Source: Agrypnia vestita | Taxonomy: Eukaryota; Arthropoda; Insecta; Trichoptera; Phryganeidae | Assembly (NCBI GenBank): GCA_016648135.1 | Contig: JADDOH010004259.1 | Location: 1-64,000 of the forward strand | Length of the DNA stretch: 64,000 nt | Direction: 5' to 3' | Shown here: positions 34,734-47,060 of the stretch, in pieces | Layout of the letters: each line of letters begins with the position of its first letter | How positions within the stretch are numbered: the first letter of the stretch is position 1 | Position numbers and translations under genes: made by a program | The notes under the pieces: generated by a model | What the model was told of the DNA's origin: nothing | Database searches by the model: none | The model's input: only the letters and a program-made list of their open reading frames with translations

Positions 34734-34989
34734 TAGTAAGCTGTTTGTTTCCTCTAGGCGATTGGGTTGCACCATTCTGATTTAAAAATTATATTTTAGT
34801 GAATAGTAAAAATAAATAAACATTTTTAAAAATAAAGATGTATGCCTTAAGTACAGGCCACATGAATATTCTAACTATTTTCAAACTAATCTAAGTGCTG
34901 TAAAATAAGAAACATAATCAATCTCCGATCTCTCGGTCACTAGGCAAATGTCTTATCGCTTTACCGAACAAGCGTGTCACTTTATAAAA

Positions 34990-36860
34990 TTTATTACAAA
35001 TACTAGCCGTACACCCGTGAAAAATCACGGGAAATAATAATAAAGACTTGCCTTGCGTAGCCGCGCAACGTATACCGCGCTCTGATTGCGTGTCACACAC
35101 TAAGTATCTAAAGATATAATTTCAGCAATTTACGGACTTTACGGGAGAAAAACGGACAGACAGACAACGAAATCTTTAATGTAATCCTTTTACACCGAAT
35201 TATTATTTTAAAATCAAATGGTTCTTGATACATCATTATAAATAAAAAATTTTTTACTAGTTTAAATCATACCTTATTAATTAATCAAATAACCTAAATA
35301 ATGTTAAACTCAACAGTTTAATGTTATTAATCCTTTTTTCTTTTATTCTTGCTTATTAATAATTTTTTCTTACATTTCCAGTCTTAACGCCCACACGTAA
35401 AAAAAAATTTAAATTAAAGATTTATCTCAAATTCAAAACAGTAAAAGAGATTCTTTAAATTTTTTTAAACAGTGAATTTAAACATAAAGCCGATTTCCAG
35501 TATTATATTTGCATACAATATATTGCATATTAATAAAACCCAATCTCTCAGTATAAACACGTGTTAGATTATTCTATTCAGGTTTGCGATAAATATCACG
35601 GAATCGCATATTTATTCAGAAGCTTACTTCAGCTTTGGCGGGGAAGAGCTTTGGTGAGCAGTCCAAACATCACATACCCGTTTCCACAATAGCTAGCGCG
35701 CTCGGAATGGTCGGACATCTCCGGCTAACGCGGCACCGGGAATAATTCTGCGCACAGACCTACTACATTAAATTGAAGTGTGAATATAAATTAACATCTA
35801 TTGTTTGAGATCCATAATTGATTCGAACACGAAAGAACATTAACATGACATTAACATGATATTTTATAAAATAACATTAATTTATTTGCTTAGCTAAATA
35901 ACTAGTAAATATACATTCACATTTTTATTCAAATAATAGTTTTAATAATATAATTTATAAGTTTTTTTTTCAATCTTCAACCTTTGCATTAAAATTATTT
36001 GTATTGTCAAATGTGCTGTATTTTCATGTTTGTTAAATAATTACATAAAAGTTATCATAAACTATGACGTACAATGCAATGAAGATCGTAAATGTCAAAG
36101 GAAATAATAAAGAAACAAAAATTATTAAATTTATCTGGTTAACCATTTTATGAATAGCGCGTTACTTGATATGTTCCCCATTTCGGCGTCCACTTGTCAA
36201 TTACCCCCATCATAACTGTAGCCAAGTCCCTGTTCAAAAATTGATTTGATTGCTAGAATAAGTAATGAAAAGTTAATATGCGTCCGTCCTGATGAAGTGA
36301 CTCCCAAGTGTCAATACAAATTTATTTAATTATGTAATAATTATGTCTAACCCCAAATTAACCCTACAAACATCAAAAATATACAAAAAATGTCTATATT
36401 TAAATTAAATAAAACGTGTTGTGTAAATTTTAAATACGCTAAGAGTTGTGAATATGGTTTTTTAATATTTTATTCTAAAGCTAAAATAATGCGGGTAAGA
36501 TATTTTTACTTAGGTACATAGATTAAAAATAAGTTATATTTTTTATTAAATTTCTATTGAATATTAAGATCAATAATTTTACTATAATAATTATTTTTTA
36601 TTTTCTTAAAGGAAGAGACATTAATGTTAAAAGTCATTTATAAAATTTATGACTGTGTTTTTCCACTAAATCCAGCGGTTTCAAATTTCATCATTTCAGG
36701 GTTTCAAGCAAGTTTTTTAGCAGGATATCTGTGTCGTTACAAATCTTATCTGATAAATGTTATTTTTAAAGTTCAAATTTAAATTGACCTCTCAAGTTAA
36801 AAAACATTTAAAAAGGTTTTTTTTAATATTTTCGTGTGCATTTCTTACGCTTAGTATATA
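34990..36860. other. Non-coding stretch with one short dispersed-repeat segment
   Basis: 34990-35160 contains ACTAGCCGTACACCCGTGAA and ACGGACAGACAGACAACG, of the same general type as the repeat at 44735-45412. The rest of the block is AT-rich without recognisable content. Confidence 0.4.
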
Positions 36861-38143
36861 TTAGGTCCTTACATATGAAATTGGCGTTTTGCCGTACTGG
36901 CAAATTTGATCTCAAATATCTTCTCTTTGGTTAGGAATTCCAAATCCAAATTTATACAGCTATTTACTCATGTATTTGTGTTTTGAAAATTATAATTCAT
37001 TTATTTTTTCCACAATTGTTTTTTTCTTTGCGTCACTCAGTTTACAAAATGAAAAACTTGAAATATCGCGTTATTTACGAGTACGGGTTCCACCGTGGCA
37101 CCAGTGCTGCAGAAACGGCTCGAAGGATTAATGATGTGTATGGCGACGGTGCCGCAAAAGAAAACACAGTGCGTTTTTGGTTCCAACGTTTTCGTTCTGG
37201 AAATTTCGACCTGCAGAACAAGCCCCGTGGACGGCCGGAGACTAAAGTTGATAATGAAGAATTGAAGGCTATTGTGGAAGCGGATCCATCGCAAACCACA
37301 TCCGAGTTAGCTGCATGCTGCGGTGTTAGTGATAAAACTGTTTTAATCCACTTGAAGCAAATTGGTAAGGTGAAAAAGCTTGAAAGGTGGGTACCTCACG
37401 AATTGAGTGAAGCAAATCAACAAACGCGCGTTGACTGCTGCGTTGCATTACTCAACCGGCACAATAATGAAGGGATTTTAAATCGACTCATTACCTGTGA
37501 TGAAAAGTGGATCCTGTACGATAATCGGAAGCGCTCATCGCAATGGCTGAACCCTGCCGAACCAGCCAAACCATGCCCCAAGTGAAAATTGACTCCAAAG
37601 TTACTTGTGAGCGTTTGGTGGACTAGTGCTGGTGTCGTTCACTACAGCTTTCTTAAATCTGGCCAGACGATTACGGCCGATGTCTATTGTCAGCAACTGC
37701 AAACCATGATGGAAAAGCTAGCTGCTAAACAACCGAAGCTGATTAATCGCTCTAGGCCACTGCTGCTTCATGATAACGCTAGACCACACACTGCACAACA
37801 GACGGCTACCAAATTAGAGGAGCTTCAATTGGAATGTCTAAGACATCCACCGTACTCTCCGGACCTTGCCCCAACAGATTACCATTTTTTTCGAAATTTG
37901 GATAACTTCTTGCAAAGGAAAAAATTCAACTCCGATGGGGCAGTCCAAACCGCCTTCAAAGATTTAATTGATTCCCGTCCGAATGGTTTTTTTAGTAAAG
38001 GGATCGATGAACTACCTATGAGATGGCAAAAGTGCATAGATAGCAATGGTACATACTTTGATTAAATAAATATATTATAATAAAAAAAAATCGGCTTTAT
38101 GTTCCTCCCATACTAAACATCAATTTCATATGTAAGGACCTAA
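36861..38143 (+). mobile_element. Mariner element, copy 1 (1283 bp, inactive)
   Basis: It is flanked by TA (36859-36860 and 38144-38145). Terminal inverted repeats of about 29 bp begin TTAGGTCCTTACATATGAAA; the right one differs at two positions near its inner end (TTGATG instead of TTGGCG). It is very similar to the copy at 45564-46849: I count about 17 substitutions and one 3-nt deletion. It lies in the same orientation, about 7.4 kb away. Confidence 0.95.
37049..38065 (+). pseudogene. Mariner transposase, one nonsense mutation
   Basis: The frame is intact except for TGA at 37583-37585, where copy 2 has CGA (an arginine codon). A CpG-type C-to-T change explains it. One lysine codon is also missing shortly after (three A fewer in the A-run). 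The stop falls after the first catalytic aspartate and before the other two, so no active enzyme is made. All three catalytic aspartates remain encoded. Compared with copy 2 there are a few replacements, for example C for G in the second DNA-binding region. Confidence 0.9.
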
Positions 38144-38339
38144 TATGATATGGTAGGAAGTAAATAATATTTAATATATAGTCAGCAGTCTGTCCATTTG
38201 TCGTCTACTAAAATCGTTAGCAGTAAATTTAAATAATTTTTATTTTAAAGTTAAACTTTAATATTAACAAATAAAAATTTCATAACTAAACTCTTGCAGC
38301 CATTCGAGTACTTGCAAAAAGCAATTAAATATTTTATTT

Positions 38340-38520
38340 GCGTAGCTTGTTGGTCGTGTGATTAGGACTCTCGCATCGTGATCCAAAGGTCGCGGGTTCG
38401 AACCTCACTGCAGACTAGAAAATTAGTCCTATTTTCATAGCACAAGCGTTAAGCTTAGTTTGAAAGTAGTAAGAATATTGATGTGACACGTATTCCGTGT
38501 TCGCATCTCTATTTAAAAAA
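38340..38520 (+). mobile_element. tRNA-derived SINE, family S, copy 3 (most complete)
   Basis: The head has GTAGCTTGTTGGTCGTGTGA and a perfect box B, GGTTCGAACC (38396-38405). The body has AATTAGTCCTATTTTCATAG, CACAAGCGTTAAGCTTAGTT and the end TTCGCATCTCTATTTAAAAA. SINEs depend on a LINE for retrotransposition, and no partner is evident from the tail. Body copies lie at 13225-13375 and 34625-34733. Confidence 0.75.
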
Positions 38521-38689
38521 AATTCGAAAGCTTGTAAAAGTAATTCCAACCGCAGCCGTCATTGAAATAATAATGCCACTGAATGTTTCAAAATGAACTT
38601 CAAACCTTTGCACTTTCATTAAAAATATTATATTTCGTTGTGAAATGATCTATTGACTTTTTTTACGCTTCAACAAGCCAAGAGGCCGA

Positions 38690-38822
38690 ATCACAGATGC
38701 GAAACACATCGCAAATCACTCAGCATTGAGTAAATCACATAATTTGATTGTGACCTCACCGTGAATCGAACTCGGAACCCTCGGTGAAGGCAGTGTCGTG
38801 CCCACGGGCTACGAAAGCCACC
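38690..38822 (-). mobile_element. Second tRNA-headed SINE type
   Basis: On the minus strand a head with TAGCCCGTGGGCACGAC and box B GAGTTCGATTC is followed by a body ending CATCTGTGATTCGGCC. It resembles the fragment at 1632-1712 in head style. A functional tRNA is unlikely because the anticodon arm does not fold. Confidence 0.55.
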
Positions 38823-38829
38823 TATATAT

Positions 38830-40160
38830 TATATAATAAATGTATAATGTAATAAATATATAAATTTCAAATACATTCAAGTAGAGCTTTATTTTCATCG
38901 TAAACATTGATAAGGCTACATACAGTCTCTCGCCTCAAAGATTTGTCAGTGTGGTCGGTATGTTTAACTTAGGTCATTTTACTATGCGAACATACATGCG
39001 GAATTGAATCACAGCTCGCTTCGAGCTTAACTCTGTGCTGTCCTTTACACGCTTTCGTAACTATTTTCCGAAATGGAAAAATTATGACTTGTGGATGTGC
39101 GTCATTATAATCTTGCGAGGGAATTTATACATGCATAAGTCGATTTTTTCCTTAAGACTATTCTGAACATTGCGTCCTTTTGTTAATACTCACGAACTTA
39201 CCAGCTGACCCGGTATATTGATGATTATGCTCGTGGATTCAGGAAGAGATGAACCATTGTTAACATAACAATAGTTTGTTAATTTTTACATCCTCGACAT
39301 CGCCTTTGGGGCCCAGGCTAGCTAGACATTGTATAATAATTATTAGACAGATTTTATAATGGTAGACGATTGTAACGTCGCCACGTACTAAGAGAAAATT
39401 ATTACTTACTTCAACGAGTGTAGGAAGAAAGTCTAGAGATTAATAAATCGATAACAAAGCTCACGATTGTTGATCAGCTCATAAAAATGATGAAGAATTC
39501 AATTATTTAAGGTAAATTATTTCAATGAACAGAGAATATGGCCTAGAAGTCAAAAATATAGTAGGAATTATGATATGGAGCAGATTATAAAACAAGAAGT
39601 ATATCCAAAGTCATACATATGGAAATAAAAACAATTGTTTTTTAAGTTGTACCCTTTTAATTTTCTGAGACGCGTTTCGCCATATGATGACATTATCTAT
39701 CTAAATATTTTACATTCAGCAACTTGTATTTGTATGAAAAGTATTGAAAAGAGAAGCATCGATATTATCTAATACCACAATTATAAACAAAATTAAAATA
39801 CACAGAGAAAAAGACACAACTGTTTAATGTATACCTACAGGAATGAAAATAAGAGACGAGATGTTTGAAAGAATTGAAAATGAAAGAAGAATTATTGTAT
39901 TTAAAAATAAATGTTATGTCTACTTTAAATATCTAATATTGTAAAAAATGATGAATAATCATGGACATATTAGTTTATATAATAATAAAAACAAACTAAA
40001 AAAAAAAAAGTTTTAGCATTCAATTTTAAAAAAAGCAATTTTTAAATTGATTGGTAAAACTCCTCATACACCTCCAGTGAAACTAAAGTACCAGGCAAAA
40101 GAATATTGGTTAAATAGTTTCATTACTATTAATTAATCAATTTGTAAACGATTCGTGATT
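38830..40160. other. AT-rich non-coding stretch
   Basis: No gene. A possible degenerate PLE arm at 39630-39690 was considered and not called. Nothing else was recognised. Confidence 0.45.
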
Positions 40161-40162
40161 TT

Positions 40163-40488
40163 TACTCCCTTTCTTTTAACTCATAGCGTCTGCTTGCTTG
40201 CTTGCTTGTCTGTCGAAAAAACTTTGGATCGATTTTTAACCCTTTTTCCGTGATCAAATCGAGCTGAAACTTTGCAGGCAGACTCGAGGCGACGATAAAA
40301 ATGATCTAACAAATTTTCGTTTTAAAAAAATTAATAATTATAATAAAATTTTGGATTTTTAGAAATTTTAATGGTTTTTTCAAATTGGAATCATTCTATA
40401 TGAATAATTAGCCCGACGCGTATATAGCAACTAAACCTGATTCAGAGCGAAAGGGAGTATTGTAAAAACTTGGTTTTTATGGGTTAGT
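40163..40488 (-). mobile_element. MITE-like repeat, copy 2
   Basis: The core 40165-40457 (293 bp) starts CTCCCTTTC and ends GAAAGGGAG, with TA on both sides. It is inverted relative to copy 1 at 8434-8741. Shared pieces include TTTGGATCGATTTTTAACCC and TTCAGC-type segments, with many differences, so the copies are old. The outer 25 bp on the right (CTTGGTTTTTATGGGTTAG) is also shared. Confidence 0.55.
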
Positions 40489-40489
40489 T

Positions 40490-41716
40490 TTTTTAATGTA
40501 TGTTTTAAAGGACTTTGCTCACTGGTGGTATCGGTGATTGGTGTCTACTCGCGCCAAACGGTGGAAAATCCTTTATATGGGCATTTACCGTTTGAAGTTA
40601 CGTAGAAATAAAGATTACAATCTGTTCCATGCTCATAAATAATTTTCAATCATCTACTTTATGTGACTAATGATACGTTTGGTGGTTCAATAAAAGTGGT
40701 ATAATGGGACCGTCCGCGGCGCAGGCACCCGCTTCTGTGATGCCGCCCTGGTGGAATCATAAAAATATCTTTGCTGTATAAATTTAGAAACATTAACCAA
40801 TTATCCACGCTCCTGCCTTGCGATCATGTTAGAACGTAGAGATTAATGCTATAAATGAAGCCCATTTTCAAAAGCCTTTATTAATTTTACGCTTCTATTC
40901 GTGGAAGTTTAAATTATTCCAATGTTTTCATTTCACGATTCGCGGAATAAGCATGATGACAGATTTTGAATAACCGTCTATAATGTAGGTACACGTCTAC
41001 TATTACCGAAAATAAGATTGTTTCAGTAATAAACTAAGTTTTTACGCAAATAATTGCATTTTCATCTACCTCTTTTTAATTTCGCCGTGGGCCTGTGGGA
41101 GCGAAAACGCCCGCAGGTGTCATGGCGTCTACGTAACGTCAAGCCTAAGTAAATACTGCATTGTGTCTATGACAACAGTTCAAGAGACATGGAGATGATT
41201 AGGTACTTAGGCATGATGTCATTGGGTCTGATTGTTTCTGTTAAAATGGTCGATAGCGAAAATCTTATTAATTATGATTATGATAATAATGAATAAAAAT
41301 AACTTGGTTAAACACCACCACATTTTTTATCGATTCCAACCAGGTTTCTGTTGCAATAGTTCTATAATCTTAACTGTTTAGATTTTAGAACTATTGCATG
41401 AAAACTAAAATAGAGTTTCAGGGATATAATTTTTTTGATGTTATGACAATATATTTGTTCATATTTTTTTAAGGAAACGCTTCAAGAGTAAGTGGATCTA
41501 ACACAATAAAATTGATTAAAACCCAGTTTAGCTATGGGTTTTGCAAAATAATTTAATAAGTTTAGGTTAAATTTAGCAAATCGAGAGAAAATACGAAAAT
41601 CGTGTACTGGGGCCTCTTAAGTGAAAATGAAAGTACGGGATGGTTATAGAATTATACATCTAAAACAGACCGTACCAATTTTTATCCGCAGATCAGGTAA
41701 TTTCTGCATCAGGTTT
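40490..41716. other. Non-coding stretch
   Basis: Some moderately GC-containing unique-looking sequence lies at 40505-41130. No ORF, RNA gene or repeat copy was recognised. Confidence 0.4.
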
Positions 41717-41718
41717 TG

Positions 41719-42049
41719 TTATTTATTTATTTATTTATTTAACGCCCTTATGGGCTTTTACAATATACAGAATATTTTTTTTTTTAAATAACATAAGACA
41801 GTTAAAATTAAAATACAGTTAAAAGTTACAATAATAATAGTTGAAAGTTAATAAAAAAAATAATAATAATACAGAAAAACATAAAAACATAAGATAAAAT
41901 AATAATAAAGTTAAAGATAGAAATAATAATAGTTAAAGGTAAAATAGAAAGATTTATTGTCTATTTCCATTTTGTTGGGATGTAAACAATTGTATCAGCT
42001 TTGTCCTATAAACAGTTATACTATCAGCAAAAATGTCAGCCGCCTCTGC
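41719..42049 (-). mobile_element. LINE 3' end, family L, copy 2
   Basis: Same sequence and orientation as 28031-28368, with a TTATTTATTTATTTATTT tail at the left (3') side. Similarity stops at GCAGAGGCGG on the right, the same point as in the other two copies. Confidence 0.75.
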
Positions 42050-44730
42050 TTGTTATGTACTGTTATGCCCACTCGTTCCGGTAAGGTCTCCTGGTCTGAG
42101 CACTGTCAGCTTTTGACCGTTAAACGCATTTCTCCTCCGTTTTGACCTTGTCACAAAGGGCGGAGCCATCCGTCACCCCGCGGGCTGGCTGCCGACGTGT
42201 TGCAGTTAATATTTGACGCCATTTGACACGATCTGTTGGATTTATGGTACGATCGTAGAGGAAAACATGTATGTATGTAGACTTCTCTATATCCAGCGTG
42301 AACGTGACCTGCTGTGCAAGCTATACTCTTCCACACTATCTTGAACCACTAGCATTTTCGCATTATCTCGTAAATTGCAAGCAACAACTCTCTCAGCAAT
42401 GTATGTTTAAATTACTGAAAATTTACGTATGTCATTATTTACTCGCACAAACACAAATACATTTACTTATTATTTAAAAGCATAATTCATTAATGCACTG
42501 TAAATAATTGGGAATATTAAAAATACGTATTTAAATAGGTCATTAAAAATCGAAACCAAATTCAAAAACGTTAATCCAAATTATTGAGCATCATTATTAA
42601 TTATTAATAATAATCTGATGGTCTTTCAGATTAATTAAACTGTAGGGCCTTAAAGTGTTTATAAGTCAATTATAACTAATGATAAATTAATTTTTTCCTC
42701 AAAACAGTGCATAATATATAAAATATTCTACAAGTTCACTCGTTAAAATAGTATTAGCATTTTTTCCGAATGCCGTGGCTTAGCTTTGACCTATTTTTCA
42801 GTGGTCGCCATCTGGGTAGATGTCAGCTTAGAAATAAATAAAAACACTCATTATAAAGTGATCCAGAAATAAAACAAAGAAAAAAACCATTTAACTGACA
42901 ACAATCATTAATTTGTTTATCCTTATATTGTCTAATGATTTATATAATTATGTGATAGAAAAATCTAATATATTGATCCATTCATTACACATCTACACAT
43001 ATTATATCTATATGTACATGGATATCGTATTTCAACTAACCCGAGGTAAATTTTTGATCTTCGGTGAATAATTATATTATTATGTAGTCTTCTTCTTTGA
43101 TCAGTATCTTCATCACTGAGGATAGGGACCACGGATTTGCTGCCTGATGTGTTTGACAATTTTCCTGCGACTTAGCAGCCCGCAATCCGCAATCCAGTGG
43201 CACAGCAAATAGCGTCTTCGATCTAGTCAGTCCATCGAGTTGGAGATTGACTTCTTCCTCTCTGACCTTCCACCTTTCCAGTCTCTATCTACCACCTTCT
43301 CCAAGTAAAGTAATTTAAATCCCCGAGTTTTGTCTAAGAAAAATGAGGATGCATCTCGGATAGAGCGCGAATAATCCATCGCGCTCAAAAGTCACCTAAT
43401 ATCAACAACTTTAGTTCAGAAAAGTAGAAAGTCTAATGACTAACGTTTATTCCATTTTATTCACAAAACAATAAAATTCACTCTACTGACGAACGGAACG
43501 TCAATGGTCGATGAACTGACGATTGAAGTTTGACGTACAATAAGAGTTCAGGAAGCTGTAAGATGGCGAATCTATACGTTGAGGGAAGTAACCCTGAAAA
43601 AGAAAGGAACACGCAATAATGAGTGAATGTATTTACGCTGGACATTCACAACAAATGCATATTTCGGCATTTTTTCGAAAATGTGAATTTTTAATATTCA
43701 TTATTATTTCAGAATGCAAATGTTAGACTATATGATACCTATATATATTAACCTATTATTTTATTGGAAAATTTTGAAAAAAAAAAAATGGTCGCATCGT
43801 GGCCGTTCATGTGGTCATGGGAAGGTCATGTAATTATTTTATTTAATTTCAGGATCGCTGTGTGGTGTGACTTCTTATTTTATGACATAGTAAAAAAAAT
43901 GCAATTAACTTTATCTAAAAATGTATCAAAAATTGTCGTAAAACAACTAATAGGGGTATATTCCCCGCCCCTTGAAAATATCTCATTACAACCTGTATCT
44001 ATTCATACAAGTATAGGTATCTGATTTTTTTTCTAATTACAAAATAGTTTAATGTGCGCGTTATATACCTATCTCTGGTTTCAAAAACGACTGAATTGCT
44101 CTATTAACACGTCCGAATCATTATGTAATTTTTAATGAGTTCTTTCAATCCTCCTTCTGGTCCATTACAATATTACAAGAGAGCCGTGCGATGATTACAG
44201 CTGTCAAGTGAATATCGTAAAAAAAATTTTAGAGCCCGAGATTATATTAGAAACTGTAGTTATGGGTATTTTTGTAATCATTATCGTCGAACTACAAAAT
44301 TGCCCGATCGACAGGTATAAGTGGTGTACAAGTATGTTTTAATAACACTCTGTAGGAACGGCGCACTGGATAAATAGTCTTATAAATAAGTAGCTGGTTT
44401 ACATGGCCACTCGACAACAATTATTCAGGCTGTAGATGATCTTATCTGTATCGTAAATACAGGGTGGGAAAAAAAATTACAAAATCATTTATGTATGTAT
44501 GTCTATGCGGAATGGTATGGACAGAGCAATAAACGAAACAAACGAATTAATTATAAGAATTAATTTAAATAAATCAAATGTTTTGTATGCAGGATGCTAC
44601 GGACAGAGAACTAAACGAAGTTATCTATATACGAGAAACGCAGAGACACGAAGTCTCTTAATTAATGAATCGTCCCTCTTGGGATAAAATCCAGTAACTG
44701 TGTTCTTACATATAAAATTATGTTTTTTTT
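42050..44730. other. Non-coding stretch with a possible LINE scrap
   Basis: 43080-43310 has moderate GC and a texture like a minus-strand retroelement protein end, but I cannot place it in a family. Several short ORFs have no motif. A motif beginning ACAGGGTGGG lies at 44459, similar to transposon ends. Confidence 0.35.
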
Positions 44731-44734
44731 ATTC

Positions 44735-45412
44735 TTAACTATCAACCCGGCCCGGCTTCGCTCGGTATGGTTTTGTCTACGTCTTATTTTTTTATACTGT
44801 CATTTCATAATCGTCAATCATATCTTCTAAGATATTTGATTTAATGATTTAGTGTACAGGACAAATTTGATCAACGGTAAATACTTAATGACAATAAGAT
44901 ATTTAATTTGATAGGGATTAATACTGAATTGGTAAAAATTCTGGAAAGTTAACCATTATATCTTATTTATATTGTTATTTATATTATATTTATGTTATAT
45001 ATATTATAATTTTGATGAAATTTTATATACAAAAATGGTTGGTATAGGTTATCTTTAAAGATATATATAAATGATCTACAAAAAAATCATATATATATAT
45101 ATGATTTTTTTGTAGATCATTCAATTTTACACAATTCTTTCTCACACGATTTTTTTGTATCTCTAACGGATTAGGCAGCGTTTTCCATGAGAGCGCTTTA
45201 GCGGCAAATTTTTCCTGACTTGATTCACTAATACCATTCATGCTCAACTCCTATATATGCTAGGACAATTTTTAATACATAAATATCTTTTTGGGGAAAT
45301 GCAGACCATAACAGTAAAGAGCGCATACAAATCCGTTTAGTGGTTCTCGAGATAAACGCGGTCATACGGAGGAACAGACGCTCGCCAGGACTTTTATACT
45401 ATGTATTGATAT
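44735..45412. repeat. Dispersed-repeat copy
   Basis: The left part has ATCAACCCGGCCCGGCTTCG and the right part has AATCCGTTTAGTGGTTCTCG, then GATAAACGCGGTCATACGG, then ACTTTTATACTATGTATTG. This end sequence type is widespread in insect genomes in my experience, but the element class is unclear. A 52-bp palindrome lies inside. Confidence 0.45.
45070..45121. repeat. 52-bp perfect palindrome
   Basis: The sequence reads AATGATCTACAAAAAAATCA then (TA)n and back to its exact complement, with no loop. The dyad centre is between 45095 and 45096. It could extrude as a cruciform. Confidence 0.9.
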
Positions 45413-45563
45413 TTAAATTATAGACATGTAGAAACAAAATTGCAGTGCTCAAATTACTATTGATGTTTCATAAATATCAAATTATATATATGTATAAGTA
45501 ATTTGTATTAGATACCTACGAATTGTGTTGCTCTGTCCCTTACATCTACAGGTATCTAGTATA

Positions 45564-46849
45564 TTAGGTCCTTACATATGAAATTGGCGTTTTGCCGTAC
45601 TGGCAAATTTGATCTCAAATATCTTCTCTTTGGTTAGGAATTCCAAATCCAAATTTATACAGCTATTTACTCATGTATTTGTGTTTTGAAAATTATAATT
45701 CATTTGTTTTTTCCTCAATTGTTTTTTGCTTTGCGTCACTCAGTTTACAAAATGAAAAACTTAAAATATCGCGTGATTTACGAGTACGAGTTCCACCGTG
45801 GCACCAGTGCTGCAGAAACGGCTCGAAGGATTAATGATGTGTATGGCGACGGTGCCGCAAAAGAAAACACAGTGCGTTTTTGGTTCCAACGTTTTCGTTC
45901 TGGAAATTTCGACCTGCAGAACAAGCCCCGTGGACGGCCGGAGACCAAAGTTGATAATGAAGAATTGAAGGCTATTGTGGAAGCGGATCCATCGCAAACC
46001 ACATCCGAGTTAGCTGCAGGCTGCGGTGTTAGTGATAAAACTGTTTTAATCCACTTGAAGCAAATTGGTAAGGTGAAAAAGCTTGAAAGGTGGGTACCTC
46101 ACGAATTGAGTGAAGCAAATCAACAAACGCGCGTTGACTGCTGCGTTGCATTACTCAACCGGCACAATAATGAAGGGATTTTAAATCGAATCATTACCTG
46201 TGATGAAAAGTGGATCCTGTACGATAATCGGAAGCGCTCATCGCAATGGCTGAACCCTGCCGAACCAGCCAAACCATGCCCCAAGCGAAAATTGACTCCA
46301 AAAAAGTTACTTGTGAGCGTTTGGTGGACTAGTGCTGGTGTCGTTCACTACAGCTTTCTTAAATCTGGCCAGACGATTACGGCAGATGTCTATTGTCAGC
46401 AACTGCAAACCATGATGGAAAAGCTAGCTGCTAAACAACCGAGGCTGGTTAATCGCTCTAGGCCACTGCTGCTTCATGATAACGCTAGACCACACACTGC
46501 ACAACAGACGGCTACCAAATTAGAGGAGCTTCAATTGGAATGTCTAAGACATCCACCGTACTCTCCGGACCTTGCCCCAACAGATTACCATTTTTTTCGA
46601 AATTTGGATAACTTCTTGCAAAGGAAAAAATTCAACTCCGATGGGGCAGTCCAAACCGCCTTCAAAGATTTTATTGATTCCCGTCCGAATGGTTTTTTTA
46701 GTAAAGGGATCGATGAACTACCTATGAGATGGCAAAAGTGCATAGATAGTAATGGTACATACTTTGATTAAATAAATATATTATAATAAAAAAAAATCGG
46801 CTTTATGTTCCTCCCATACTAAACGCCAATTTCATATGTAAGGACCTAA
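45564..46849 (+). mobile_element. Mariner element, copy 2 (1286 bp, intact)
   Basis: TA duplications lie at 45562-45563 and 46850-46851. The terminal inverted repeats are identical over about 29 bp (TTAGGTCCTTACATATGAAA, then TTGGCGTTT). One uninterrupted transposase gene fills the centre. Identical ends, a complete frame and a nearly identical second copy nearby indicate recent activity in this lineage or recent arrival by horizontal transfer. Confidence 0.97.
45752..46771 (+). CDS. Mariner transposase, full length (339 aa)
   Basis: It cuts and pastes the element by a DDE/D mechanism at TA targets. I chose the ATG at 45752 because mariner transposases start near MKNLKYRVIYEY; an upstream in-frame ATG at 45686 would add 22 hydrophobic residues not typical of the family. 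The N-terminal part has a paired helix-turn-helix DNA-binding region with a GRP motif at about residues 61-63. WVPHEL begins at about 114. The catalytic aspartates are D151 (TCDEKW), D243 (LLHDNARPH) and D278 (YSPDLAPTDYH), giving the DD34D signature. It ends RWQKCIDSNGTYFD. Length matches the family (about 340-350). Motifs such as IGKVKKLERWVPHEL and ILYDNRKRSSQWL resemble the cecropia/Hsmar1 group. Confidence 0.96.
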   Translation: MKNLKYRVIYEYEFHRGTSAAETARRINDVYGDGAAKENTVRFWFQRFRSGNFDLQNKPRGRPETKVDNEELKAIVEADPSQTTSELAAGCGVSDKTVLIHLKQIGKVKKLERWVPHELSEANQQTRVDCCVALLNRHNNEGILNRIITCDEKWILYDNRKRSSQWLNPAEPAKPCPKRKLTPKKLLVSVWWTSAGVVHYSFLKSGQTITADVYCQQLQTMMEKLAAKQPRLVNRSRPLLLHDNARPHTAQQTATKLEELQLECLRHPPYSPDLAPTDYHFFRNLDNFLQRKKFNSDGAVQTAFKDFIDSRPNGFFSKGIDELPMRWQKCIDSNGTYFD

Positions 46850-46984
46850 TATATAGTTTTTTTATGAACAACCCTGTGATTCAAAATTTTAGGATAACCA
46901 ATTATAAAAACAAAGGAATGCAAAATATTGATAAATAAGCCTTCTTTAGAAGTAGAGATTCAACAATCAATTTTACGAAAGGGA

Positions 46985-47060
46985 ATAAAGTAAGAAAGGT
47001 ACCAAAATAGAAGGATGTGGCATTTAATTATTTCTGACTGCTATGTAGAGCAACGGCGTC
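46985..47060 (+). pseudogene. LINE C-terminal scrap
   Basis: The DNA matches the relic at 56780-56870 almost base by base in places (GTACCAAAATAGAAGGATGT versus GTACCAGGATAGAAGAGTGT), with stops. It is a dead fragment of the same LINE family as 6543-6830. Confidence 0.5.

Noticed and set aside
36290..36320. CCTGATGAAGTGACTCC hammerhead-like start
   Set aside because: No GAA after a plausible stem II, no inverted arm and no PLE sequence nearby.
37075..37299. Minus-strand ORFs opposite the mariner transposase (also 45761-46002)
   Set aside because: Antisense shadows of the transposase gene.
39630..39690. Minus-strand GGCGAAACGCGTC resembling a PLE hammerhead 3' half
   Set aside because: The palindrome ACGCGT fits, but CTGANGA and stem II are not there and no second arm was found; too weak to call.
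43080..43310. Possible LINE protein end on the minus strand
   Set aside because: No diagnostic motif such as GHV or YLG could be found in any frame.
45686..45751. Upstream in-frame ATG of the mariner transposase
   Set aside because: The added 22 residues are hydrophobic and lie in the non-coding leader of the element; family members start at the MKNLKY position.
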